Assembly (NCBI GenBank): GCA_040772005.1
Contig: JAXGYZ010000011.1
Coordinates: 145,911-209,910, forward strand
Length of the DNA stretch: 64,000 bases
Source: MWBF01 sp040772005
Lineage (GTDB): Bacteria > Chloroflexota > Anaerolineae > CG2-30-64-16
Reading direction: 5' to 3'
The position numbers and the translations under genes were made by a program. Positions 50,759 to 59,680 of this stretch are shown in pieces. Within the stretch, counting starts at the first letter, position 1, and each line of letters opens with the position of its first letter. The notes under the pieces are model-generated. The model searched no databases, was not told the origin of the DNA, and was given only the letters and a program-made list of their open reading frames with translations.

Positions 50759-52513
50759 ATGTCCAAGCGAGAGTTCAGGCTCGATCACGAGCATCGCTAC
50801 AACCGGAAGGGCCCGGTGCGCTGGATCCTGTCGCACCTGGCGCGCTATCCGTTCTTCCCGCTGGCCGCGCTCGCGGCTGCGATCCTCAACAACTACGCCT
50901 ACAGCCAGGTCCAGTTTCAGATCGGCCGCGCGTTCGACCTCATCACATCGCCCGCCTGGCCGCGGAGCGCGCTGCTGGCGATTGCGGTGACGGTGCTGGG
51001 GATTGCGCTGGTGCAGGGGCTGACCGGGCTGGCGCGCAACTACTCGGTCGAGTTCATCGCGCAGCGCATCGAACGCGACGCGCGCGACGAGCTGTACAGC
51101 AGCCTGCTTGGCAAGAGCCAGTCGTTCCACAACAGCCAGCGCATCGGCGACATCATGGCGCGCGCGACCAACGACGTGCGCATGTTGAACGTCATGTTCA
51201 GCCCGGGCCTGATGCTGATCCTCGACTCGTCGATGGCCGTGGTGATTCCCATCGTCCTGATCGGCCGGATGAAGGGCGAGCTGCTGCTCGTGCCGGCCAT
51301 CTTCCTCGTCCTGCTGGCCATCACGGTCTGGGACTACAACCGGCGGCTCAAGCCGGTGAGCTTCAACATCCGGGAGCAGTTCGGCCAGTTGAACGCCGGG
51401 CTGACCGAGGCCATCTCGGGTGTGGAGGTTGTCAAGGCCAACGTGCAGGAGCACTACGAGTGGTGGAAGTTCACGGGCAACGCGCGCAAGGTGCGCGACC
51501 TGTACGTGCGGCAGGGCGAAATCCAGGCGTTGTACTGGCCGCAACTGGCCTTCACGCTGGCATGGGCCGGCGCACTGCTCCACGGGCTGCTGCTCTGGCG
51601 CGCGGGCGGCATCACGCTCGGCCAGGCTGTCACTTTCCTGGGGCTGGTCGGCACGCTGCGCTTCCCGACCTTCATCTCGATTTTCACCTTCAACCTCGTG
51701 CAACTCGGTATCGCGAGCGCGCGGCGCATCCTCGAGACCATCAACACGGAGACGGAGCTGGACGAGAATCCGCAGGGCGTGACGCAGCCGATCCGGGGCG
51801 AGGTCGCGTTCGAGAACGTCAGCTTCGGCTATAACGGTGCCGGCGTGCTGCGGGATATCAGCTTCGTCGCGCGGCCCGGCGAGACCATCGCGATCGTCGG
51901 GCAGACCGGCTCCGGCAAGACGACGCTGACCCGGCTCATCAACCGCATCTTCGACGCGGACGGCGGCCGGGTGTTGGTGGACGGGGTGGATGTGCGCGAC
52001 TGGAGCCTGGAATCGCTGCGCTCGCAGATCTCGGCCATCGAGCAGGACCCGTTTCTTTTCTCGCGCACAGTGCGGGAGAACATCGCGTTCGGCGCGCCGG
52101 CCGCGACGGAGGACGACATCCGGGCTGCTGCGCAAGCCGCACAGGCGCACGACTTCATCAGCGAGTTCCGCGACGGCTACGCGACGGAGATCGGCGAGCG
52201 GGGCGTCACGCTCTCCGGCGGGCAGCGGCAGCGGCTCGCGATTGCGCGCGCGTTCCTCACCGACCCGCGCATCCTGATCCTCGATGACAGCACGAGCGCC
52301 ATCGACAGCGCGACCGAGGACCAGATTCAGCGCGCGATGCGCCACATCAGCAGCCAGCGCACGACGTTCCTGATTACGCACCGGCTGAGCCAGATTCGCT
52401 GGGCCGACCGCATCCTGGTGCTGCGCCGCGGGGAGCTGGTGGACCAGGGCACGCACGAGGAGCTGCTGGCCCGCTCGCCGGATTACTGCCGCATCTTCTC
52501 ACGCTGCGGGTAG
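50759..52513 (+). CDS. ABC exporter half-transporter, degenerate Walker B
   Basis: The 584-residue protein joins a six-helix membrane domain (residues 25-325) to an ATPase domain. Walker A is GQTGSGKT (381-388), signature LSGGQ (485-489), Walker B ILILDD (505-510) with Asp510 where the catalytic Glu should be, and the H-loop is LITHRLSQIRW. The unusual Asp points to a heterodimer with the next gene, 6 bases downstream. Substrate unknown; drug, lipid or peptide export are the family roles. Confidence 0.92.
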   Translation: MSKREFRLDHEHRYNRKGPVRWILSHLARYPFFPLAALAAAILNNYAYSQVQFQIGRAFDLITSPAWPRSALLAIAVTVLGIALVQGLTGLARNYSVEFIAQRIERDARDELYSSLLGKSQSFHNSQRIGDIMARATNDVRMLNVMFSPGLMLILDSSMAVVIPIVLIGRMKGELLLVPAIFLVLLAITVWDYNRRLKPVSFNIREQFGQLNAGLTEAISGVEVVKANVQEHYEWWKFTGNARKVRDLYVRQGEIQALYWPQLAFTLAWAGALLHGLLLWRAGGITLGQAVTFLGLVGTLRFPTFISIFTFNLVQLGIASARRILETINTETELDENPQGVTQPIRGEVAFENVSFGYNGAGVLRDISFVARPGETIAIVGQTGSGKTTLTRLINRIFDADGGRVLVDGVDVRDWSLESLRSQISAIEQDPFLFSRTVRENIAFGAPAATEDDIRAAAQAAQAHDFISEFRDGYATEIGERGVTLSGGQRQRLAIARAFLTDPRILILDDSTSAIDSATEDQIQRAMRHISSQRTTFLITHRLSQIRWADRILVLRRGELVDQGTHEELLARSPDYCRIFSRCG

Positions 52514-52519
52514 GAGCAC

Positions 52520-54352
52520 ATGGGCTTTATCCTGGACGGCCTCGACACCGAGGCATATGACCGCAACTACGGCGACCGCGAACTGCTCCGGCGCGTGCTG
52601 GCTTACTTCAAGCCGCACTGGAAGCGCATGGTGCTGGTCGCCGTGGCCATCGCGGCCAACTCGCTGGCGGGCACAGGCGGCCCCATCCTGGTTGCGCGCG
52701 GCATCGACATGGTCGCGCGCAACCAGTCCACGCGCGCGATGCTGCTGGTGGCCGGCGGCGTGCTGCTCCTGGGCATGGCGGCCTGGACCTTCAACTTCAT
52801 CCAGCAGTGGTTCTCGGCGCGGGTGGTGGGCGACGTCGTGCTGAAGATTCGCGAGGATGTGTTCGCGGCGACCATCCGCCACGACCTGTCGTTCTATGAC
52901 GAGCATCCCTCCGGCAAGATCGTCAGCCGCATCACGTCGGACACGCAGGACCTGGCCGAGGTGGTCACGCTGACGACGAACCTGTTCAGCCAGGTGCTCC
53001 TGGTCGTGTTCCTGACGGTGTGGCTGGTGCGCATCAACGTGACGCTGACGCTGCTGCTGCTGGCAATGGCGCCCTTCGCCGCGCTGATTGCGCTGAGCTT
53101 CCGGCGCATCGCGCGCATCGTGACGCAGCGGTCGCGCCGGGTCACCGCGAAGATCAACGCGCAGATCCAGGAGTCGGTCAGCGGCATCGTGGTGGCGAAG
53201 AGCTTCCGCCAGGAGCGCGCCATCTACGATGACTTCGTCACCAACAACCGCCAGGCCTACGGCGTCGGGCTGCGCCGGGGGCTGACGCTGAACACCATCT
53301 TCCCGCTGCTGAATGCGTCATCCGGCGTGGGTGCGGCCCTGCTGATTTACATGGGCGGGCTGGCGACGCTCGGCGCGACCGGCGTGTCGCCGGGCGACTG
53401 GTATCTGTTTATGCAGGCGGTGGGCTTCTACTGGTGGCCGCTGACCAACATCAGCTCGTTTTGGAGCCAGTTCCAGGACGGGTTGGCCGCAGCCGAGCGG
53501 GTGTTTGCGCTGATCGATGCGGAGCCGAAGGTGGTCCAGACGGGCGCGGAGCCGGTGGACCGGCTGGACGGGCGCATCACGTTCCGCAACGTGCGATTCA
53601 CGTACACGCCGGCGGTCGAAGAGCAGCGGGGCGGCGAGATCGTGCTGCCGGGCTTCAACCTGGAGATTCGCCCGCGCGAGACGGTGGCGCTGGTCGGGCA
53701 TACGGGCGCAGGCAAGAGCAGCGTCGCCCGGCTGGTGGCGCGCTTCTACGAGTTCCAGGAAGGGGAGCTGCTGGTGGATGGCCGCGACATTCGCCGGCTG
53801 GACCTGCAGAGCTACCGGCGGCAGATCGGCACGGTGCCGCAGGAGCCGTTCCTCTTCTCCGGCACGGTGGCTGACAATATCCGCTATGCGCGGCCCGAGG
53901 CGAGCGATGTGGAGGTCGAGCGGGCGGCTGCGCAGGTGGCGGGCGGCGAGTGGGTGGCGGACCTGCCGAAGGGGCTGGACACCGACGTGGGCGAACGGGG
54001 AGCCAGCCTGTCGATGGGCCAGCGACAGCTCGTGGTGCTGGCGCGCGTGGTGCTCAAGGACCCGGCCATCTTCATCCTGGACGAGGCGACGGCCAGCGTG
54101 GACCCCTTCACCGAGACGCAGATCCAGGAGGGGCTGGACACGCTGATGCACGATCGCACGGCCATCGTCATTGCGCACCGGCTGTCGACGGTGAAGGCCG
54201 CCGACCGCATCATCGTGATGGATCACGGCGAGATCATCGAGGAAGGCAGCCACGACGCGCTGATGGCTGCGGGCGGGCACTATGCGGTGCTGTATAACAC
54301 GTACTTCCGGCACCAGTCGCTCGAATACGTGGAGAGCTTCCAACGGGCGTGA
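52520..54352 (+). CDS. ABC exporter half-transporter, catalytic Walker B, LSMGQ signature
   Basis: The 610-residue partner has Walker A GHTGAGKS (393-400), signature LSMGQ (497-501, Gly replaced by Met499) and Walker B FILDE (518-522) with the catalytic Glu522. Paired with the previous protein, the two deviant elements (Asp510 there, LSMGQ here) fall in the same composite site. The other site is complete. This is the pattern of heterodimeric exporters such as TM287/288. A long perfect hairpin follows the stop. Confidence 0.92.
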   Translation: MGFILDGLDTEAYDRNYGDRELLRRVLAYFKPHWKRMVLVAVAIAANSLAGTGGPILVARGIDMVARNQSTRAMLLVAGGVLLLGMAAWTFNFIQQWFSARVVGDVVLKIREDVFAATIRHDLSFYDEHPSGKIVSRITSDTQDLAEVVTLTTNLFSQVLLVVFLTVWLVRINVTLTLLLLAMAPFAALIALSFRRIARIVTQRSRRVTAKINAQIQESVSGIVVAKSFRQERAIYDDFVTNNRQAYGVGLRRGLTLNTIFPLLNASSGVGAALLIYMGGLATLGATGVSPGDWYLFMQAVGFYWWPLTNISSFWSQFQDGLAAAERVFALIDAEPKVVQTGAEPVDRLDGRITFRNVRFTYTPAVEEQRGGEIVLPGFNLEIRPRETVALVGHTGAGKSSVARLVARFYEFQEGELLVDGRDIRRLDLQSYRRQIGTVPQEPFLFSGTVADNIRYARPEASDVEVERAAAQVAGGEWVADLPKGLDTDVGERGASLSMGQRQLVVLARVVLKDPAIFILDEATASVDPFTETQIQEGLDTLMHDRTAIVIAHRLSTVKAADRIIVMDHGEIIEEGSHDALMAAGGHYAVLYNTYFRHQSLEYVESFQRA

Positions 54353-54372
54353 CCCAACTCGCTGCCTTTGGA

Positions 54373-54431
54373 TTCGTAGTCGGCGCTTTAGCGCTCGCTC
54401 GGACCCGGGGCGCTAAAGCGCCGACTACGAA
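54373..54431. terminator. Perfect 21-bp inverted repeat between convergent genes (family C)
   Basis: Bases 54373-54393 pair perfectly with 54411-54431 around a 17-nt loop; core GGCGCTTTAGCG / CGCTAAAGCGCC. It lies between the ABC exporter and the beta-helix gene ends. Shares its core with 33533-33559. Confidence 0.7.
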
Positions 54432-54473
54432 CTTGGCTGGCTGAAGCCTCGCTTTCGGGAACGTCAGGTTTGG

Positions 54474-56582
54474 CTACAGCCGCTCTCCCTTCGCCCGCGG
54501 CCCCGCACCGGACACATCGACGGGCCGGAAGCCCAGCGCGTACGCGGGGGAATCCAGCGCGAGCGTGAAATCGCACGCGGTCACATCCCTGAACAGCGGG
54601 TCTGCGACGAGCGAGTGCAGGTCGTTCCCTTTCGCCTGCCACTCCGCCAGGCTCAGCCCGGGTACGGGCTGTGTGCGCCCGCTCTGCCGCGGCCCGGTCA
54701 GTAGCGGCTCGCCCGCGAGGTCCCAGAACAGGTTCAGGTCACTGATGATGTCACGGCGGGAGAAGTCGCAGCCGTAGCCGCCGATGAAGATGGGCTGGCC
54801 GTCGGTGAGGACGATGTTGCGCTCGAACGTGAACGAGAGATGGTCCCCCGACCGGCCCAGCGCAATCTGGCCCTCCCCGCCGAACGCAAAGATGTTGTTG
54901 CGCACCGTCGCCTCGCGGCCATAGTGCATGTGGAACGGCTGGCTGGTCGTGCGGTAGCACAGGTTGGCCTCGACGACGATGTGCGAGCTGCCCTCGTCCA
55001 GGTAGACGGCCCAGCCCCCGTAATTGGCCTTTTCCACATCGTGAATCCAGTTGCCCTGAATCACCGTGCCCGGCTGGACTCCCAGCGTGTAAATGCCGCC
55101 CATGTCGCTCAGCCAGGCCTTGCCGAGGTGGTGGATGTGATTCGCCTCGAAGCGGTTGTCAGCGGAGATGTTCGCCGTGAAGCCCCAGACCCAGCCGCAG
55201 GAAATACCGCTGTAGTAGAAGTCGTGAATGTCGTTGTGGCTGACGAGGTTGCCGAAGGCATGTTTGAGGAACACGCCGATGCCGCTGTGATAGACGCGGC
55301 CCCCGTCGTGGATGTGGTTGTCGGTGATGCGGTTGTGGCCCGTCCGCAGCGCAACCGGCCCGAGCGCGTCCGCGCCGTTGACCTTCACCCCGCCCGCTCC
55401 CAGGTCGCTGATATCGTTGCCGATGATCCGGATGCCGCTGCACCCGCCGGCCAGCTCGATGCCGTAATAGCCGGCGTGGCGGATGGTGCAGTCCTCTATT
55501 GTGCAGTAGCGTGCGGCGGTCAGGCTGAGCGCGCCGGGTACGTGACTGGCGGCTTGCGGTGAGGCTGCATATTTGCGCGTGACCGGCATCCCGGTGTCCG
55601 GCTCGACCGGCACATCCAGCTCGCGCCAGTCTGTATGCTCGAAGGTCAGGCCCTCGAAACGCAGGTGCTCGACGTACTGGTGGTTCCCTGCATCGCCCGT
55701 CAGGACCAGCAGTTGGTCCGTCACCGGCGCGTAAACCTCGGTTGCGTCCGGCGTTTCCCCCGCCAGAGGCAGGTAGTACAGCCGGCCTGCGGCCCGGTCC
55801 AGGTACCACTCGCCTGGCTCGGTCAGCGCCTCGAAGACGTTATCCACGTAATACTTGGCGTAGCGCGCGCGGAAGTCATCCTTCAGCGCGAACATGCTGT
55901 AGCGCGTCGAGACGACCTCCCGGGTGGCCGGGTCGAACGTGGCGACGGGCATGCGTTCCTCGATCCAATAGTGCGCGACGACGACCTCGATGTCCGCCAG
56001 GTTACGCCACGGCGCGAACTGCCCCGGTTCCGCAGTGAAGCGGTCGTACCCGTCGAACAGGTCCACGGTCGAGGACGCATCGAACTTGATGTTCGGGACC
56101 GCGGCCATGCGGTAGAAGTCGTCGCGGCCATCGCTGCCCTCCGTAATCTTGGGCAGGCGCGGCCGGCTGCGGCGGTCGCCGTTGACGAAGAGTGACCGAA
56201 AGTGCCACTTTCCTGCAGCTACATCGGGCAGGTCAACCACCCAGGCCGTGCGATCGTTGACCTGCGCCGTGCGCCAGCCGGTGATGCGCCGTGCCCCGTC
56301 GAGAACCGGCTGCTCGCCGGCGTAGGCCGCGTAGGTCACGGGCCAGGCATCGTCGGGCGTGAACGTGAGCGGTGCGGTGAGCGGGTAGCGCCCCCCGCGC
56401 AGCCATACCGTCACCGGTCCGGCCAGTTCACCCTGCCGCCGGGCCGCGCGAATCACGTCGCGCGCCTTCTCCGGCGTCGCAAAGGGTCCGTCCGTCCGCT
56501 CTGCGTTCGGCTCGGCCAGCTTGCCCGACCAGCGGTCATGCCCCTGCGTCGAGACGTACAGTTCGTACTGTGATGTCTGCAT
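54474..56582 (-). CDS. Right-handed parallel beta-helix protein, GH141-like
   Basis: The 702-residue protein opens YVSTQGHDRWSGKLAEPN then DGPFATPEKARDVIR, the start seen in GH141-type and related beta-helix glycosidases. The middle has PbH1-type coils (GIELAGGCSGIRIIGNDISD, NRITDNHIHDGG, NRFEANHIHHLGK, NNIFAFGG). Family members cut fucose- or xylose-containing glycans; the substrate here is unknown. No signal peptide is visible, so intracellular action is possible. AAGGAGC lies eight bases before ATG 56582; upstream in-frame ATG 56612 has no such site. Confidence 0.82.
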   Translation of the reverse strand: MQTSQYELYVSTQGHDRWSGKLAEPNAERTDGPFATPEKARDVIRAARRQGELAGPVTVWLRGGRYPLTAPLTFTPDDAWPVTYAAYAGEQPVLDGARRITGWRTAQVNDRTAWVVDLPDVAAGKWHFRSLFVNGDRRSRPRLPKITEGSDGRDDFYRMAAVPNIKFDASSTVDLFDGYDRFTAEPGQFAPWRNLADIEVVVAHYWIEERMPVATFDPATREVVSTRYSMFALKDDFRARYAKYYVDNVFEALTEPGEWYLDRAAGRLYYLPLAGETPDATEVYAPVTDQLLVLTGDAGNHQYVEHLRFEGLTFEHTDWRELDVPVEPDTGMPVTRKYAASPQAASHVPGALSLTAARYCTIEDCTIRHAGYYGIELAGGCSGIRIIGNDISDLGAGGVKVNGADALGPVALRTGHNRITDNHIHDGGRVYHSGIGVFLKHAFGNLVSHNDIHDFYYSGISCGWVWGFTANISADNRFEANHIHHLGKAWLSDMGGIYTLGVQPGTVIQGNWIHDVEKANYGGWAVYLDEGSSHIVVEANLCYRTTSQPFHMHYGREATVRNNIFAFGGEGQIALGRSGDHLSFTFERNIVLTDGQPIFIGGYGCDFSRRDIISDLNLFWDLAGEPLLTGPRQSGRTQPVPGLSLAEWQAKGNDLHSLVADPLFRDVTACDFTLALDSPAYALGFRPVDVSGAGPRAKGERL

Positions 56583-56624
56583 GCTTGTGCTCCTTGCCTT
56601 GTGAATGAGCATGTGTGCCGGGGA

Positions 56625-56654
56625 TTACCATACCGGCCCTGGTGCATCTATAAT
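56625..56654 (+). promoter_or_regulatory. Promoter for the permease gene
   Basis: TTACCA (56625-56630) and TATAAT (56649-56654) are 18 nt apart, about 48 nt before the start at 56702. It lies in the divergent gap with the beta-helix gene. Confidence 0.45.
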
Positions 56655-56701
56655 AAGCGCAATATATCACACTGGGTCAGCCAGTTAGGGCATTGTGCTT
56701 C

Positions 56702-59620
56702 ATGCTTGACTCCCTTGCCGCATTCTTGGCCGTCTTCAGCGTCGCGGTCCGCCGGTTGTGGTCCGGCCGCGGGCTGGCTCTGGCCGCCGCGTTCGGCCTG
56801 ACCGTCATCGTGGCCTTCACGCTGGGCGTGCCGTTGTATACCGACGCAGTGTATCACCAGGTGCTCACGACCGAAATCGGGCGGAGCGCAGGCTGGCGCA
56901 AGCCCGCGTTCGCCTTCCTGTTCCGCTTCGTCGCGCGCGGGAACGTGGATCCGGGTGCGGATATGTGGATGCATCTGGAGCCGGCGGACCGCTACATGAC
57001 GGACGAGGTGCCGGGCGTCCTGGGCCTGCCGCGGCGGCTGTATGTGCGCTACTTCAGCACAGACAGTTTTCCGGTCTTCCCCACCACGGGCGGCGATTCC
57101 AGCCGTACGGCCACCTACGATGCCGGGCAGCAGGCTCTGACGTACCTGTCGCTCGGCCACCTGAGCGACCTGCCGGAGCACGTCACGCTGGATGGGCGCT
57201 GGCCGCAGGAGATGGCGGGGCCGGGCGATCCGGTCGAGGTCCTGGTGAGCCAGAGCGCAGCCAACGAGCTGGGGCTGCAGGTGGGCGAGCGGTATGTCGT
57301 CTACGCGAACAAGGTTGCGGGCTTCCGTGGTCAGATGCTGGCGGTGATCACCGGCATCTGGGCGCCGAACGACCGGAACGAGGCCTACTGGTTTACCGAT
57401 CCCTATGTGTTCGATTCCGTGCTGCTGACGACGGAGCGGAACTTCGCCGCGTTCGTGACCCCTACGCTCGTGGGCGACACGGCGGTGGCCCAGTGGTACA
57501 TGCACTTCGACGATGCCCCGGTGCGATCCGATACGGTCACTCCCTTGTTGGAGCGCATGGCACGCGTCCAGACCCACACTGCGACGCTGCTGCCCGGCAC
57601 CCGGCTCGAAGCCTCACCCGAACGCTCCCTCAACCAATATCAGCAGAAGAGCCGCCAGCTCACCGTGCAACTGCTGGCGTTCAGCACGCCCCTGCTGCTG
57701 CTGCTGTTCGCCTTCCTGACCCTCGTGGCCGGGTTGATGGTGGATAACCGGCGCAACGAAATGGCGGTGCTGCGCAGCCGCGGGGCCAGCGCCTGGCAGG
57801 TCGTCGGCGTTGCAGCCGTGGAGGCCTTGCTCCTGGCGGGGCTGGCCGCTGCGACCGGGCTACTGCTCGGCATCAACGTGGCCCGGCTGATGGGCCTGAC
57901 GCGCAGCTTCCTGGCGTTCGATAACCCCACCGGCATTCCGGTCGAAGTCACGCCGGCCGCGCTCCGCATCGGCGCTATTGCCGTGCTCCTGGCGGTCCTC
58001 GTCATCGTGCTGCCGGTCTTCGGCGCCGCGCGCCACACCATCATCACCTACAAGCAGCAGCGCGCCCGCAGCCTGGCCGCGCCCTGGTGGCAGCGCGCCT
58101 GGCTCGACGTCCTCTTACTCATCCCTGCGGCATACGGCACCTACCTGCTCCGCGGGCAGGGCACCGTCGCCCTGCCCGCGGCCCTGGCTACGGTCAGCGA
58201 GGACGCCTTCGGCAACCCGCTGCTGTTCCTGGTTCCGGCTTTTGCCATGATTGCAGTCGCTCTGCTCCTGCTGCGGCTGATGCCCATACTGCTGCGCGGC
58301 CTGGCCTGGCTGCTGAGCCCCATGCCCGGCGTGTCCCTCGTCCTGGCTACCCGGCAACTGGCGCGTACACCCGGGTTCTACGCGACCCCGCTCCTGCTGC
58401 TGGTCCTGACGCTGGCCCTGGCGACCTTTACCGCCTCACTCGCCGCAACGCTCGACCAGAACATGCTCGACCGGGTGCGCTATCGCGTGGGCAGCGACCT
58501 GACAATCGTGGAGATGGAAGGGACGTCGCCTTCTGCCGGCTTCGAGCAGCTTGCGGAGAGTTCGCGCGGGGGCCAGGCAGCCCAGCCGGCACTGGCGCCG
58601 AATACGTCCGGTTCGATGTCCAACTATGCGGCGCTCGACGGTGTGGCAGACGTCACGCACGTCGGGTCATACCGGGCTACCGTCCGGTTCAGCGGCAGGA
58701 ACGTGACCGGCCAACTGATCGGCGTGGAGCGGGTCGGTTTCAGCCGGGTGACGTTCTGGCGCCGCGACTTTGCGGACCAGTCGCTCGGCGCGCTGATGAA
58801 CACCCTCGCCGGGTCCAGCGATAGTCTACTGCTGCCCGAATCCGTCATGCAGGAGCAGGCGCTCAGGATCGGTGACCGCGTGCAGGTGATCGTCACCCTG
58901 GAGGACGGCCACGCAAGCATTCCGTTCCGGGTGGCCGGAACCTTCCGTCTCTGGCCCGGCTGGTATCCGGATCCGGAGGATGACCGGGCGGGATCGCTGT
59001 TCGTCGGTAACCTGGACTATATCTGGGATATGGCGGGCTTCCAGCTGCCCTATCGTGTCTGGATGAAGCTGGAGCCGGGGACCCACCCTGTGCAGGTGCT
59101 CGCCGGCGTGGAGCGGCTGGGCGTCACCCTCGAACGGGCGGACCACACCGAGGAGTTGATCGAGTCGGAGCAGGCGCGGCCCGAGCGCCAGGGGCTGTTC
59201 GGCGTGTTGTCGGTCGGCTTTGCGGCGGCGGCCTTGCTCACCGTGCTGGGGTTCTTCCTGCACATCATCTTCTCGCTGCGCCGCCGCTACATCGAACTGG
59301 GTGTGCTCGCCGCCATCGGGCTGGGCAAACAGCAGATTGCCACGCTGTTAGGCTGGGAAATGCTGGTGTTGCTCGGCACCGGCGGGGCCGCCGGCACGCT
59401 CCTGGGTGTGACTGCGAGCCGGTTATACATCCCGTTTCTGCAGGTCGGCGCGACGGTCGAGGCCCGCACGGTGCCCTTCCGCATCATCCTGCCCTGGCCC
59501 GCGCTCTATACAATCTATGCGCTGTTTGCCGCGATGTTCGTGCTCGCGCTGGCGGCGCTGGTTATGTTTGCGTTCAGGATGCGGGTGTTCGAGGCGGTCA
59601 AACTGGGTGAAACCGGGTAG
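56702..59620 (+). CDS. MacB/FtsX-type ABC permease, two FtsX domains
   Basis: The 972-residue membrane protein has a first transmembrane helix (ALAAAFGLTVIVAFTLGVPL), a long extracellular domain, and two FtsX domains: LLLLLFAFLTLVAGLMVDNRRNEMAVLRSRGAS, and near the end TVLGFFLHIIFSLRRRYIELGVLAAIGLGKQQIATLLGWEMLVLL. About 8-10 membrane helices in all. Relatives work in lipoprotein or toxin export and need an ATPase, which is not in this window. ATG 56702 is preferred to TTG 56693, which is only two bases from the AGGG. Confidence 0.82.
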   Translation: MLDSLAAFLAVFSVAVRRLWSGRGLALAAAFGLTVIVAFTLGVPLYTDAVYHQVLTTEIGRSAGWRKPAFAFLFRFVARGNVDPGADMWMHLEPADRYMTDEVPGVLGLPRRLYVRYFSTDSFPVFPTTGGDSSRTATYDAGQQALTYLSLGHLSDLPEHVTLDGRWPQEMAGPGDPVEVLVSQSAANELGLQVGERYVVYANKVAGFRGQMLAVITGIWAPNDRNEAYWFTDPYVFDSVLLTTERNFAAFVTPTLVGDTAVAQWYMHFDDAPVRSDTVTPLLERMARVQTHTATLLPGTRLEASPERSLNQYQQKSRQLTVQLLAFSTPLLLLLFAFLTLVAGLMVDNRRNEMAVLRSRGASAWQVVGVAAVEALLLAGLAAATGLLLGINVARLMGLTRSFLAFDNPTGIPVEVTPAALRIGAIAVLLAVLVIVLPVFGAARHTIITYKQQRARSLAAPWWQRAWLDVLLLIPAAYGTYLLRGQGTVALPAALATVSEDAFGNPLLFLVPAFAMIAVALLLLRLMPILLRGLAWLLSPMPGVSLVLATRQLARTPGFYATPLLLLVLTLALATFTASLAATLDQNMLDRVRYRVGSDLTIVEMEGTSPSAGFEQLAESSRGGQAAQPALAPNTSGSMSNYAALDGVADVTHVGSYRATVRFSGRNVTGQLIGVERVGFSRVTFWRRDFADQSLGALMNTLAGSSDSLLLPESVMQEQALRIGDRVQVIVTLEDGHASIPFRVAGTFRLWPGWYPDPEDDRAGSLFVGNLDYIWDMAGFQLPYRVWMKLEPGTHPVQVLAGVERLGVTLERADHTEELIESEQARPERQGLFGVLSVGFAAAALLTVLGFFLHIIFSLRRRYIELGVLAAIGLGKQQIATLLGWEMLVLLGTGGAAGTLLGVTASRLYIPFLQVGATVEARTVPFRIILPWPALYTIYALFAAMFVLALAALVMFAFRMRVFEAVKLGETG

Positions 59621-59680
59621 GCTGCCAGTGCACCTGCGACAAACGAGGTCGTCCGCCGGCAGGCAGCGCGGCGGCTGTGC

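Noticed and set aside
50705..52456. Minus-strand ORF of 583 codons opposite the first ABC gene
   Set aside because: Antisense to ABC motifs; low-complexity Arg/His/Glu composition.
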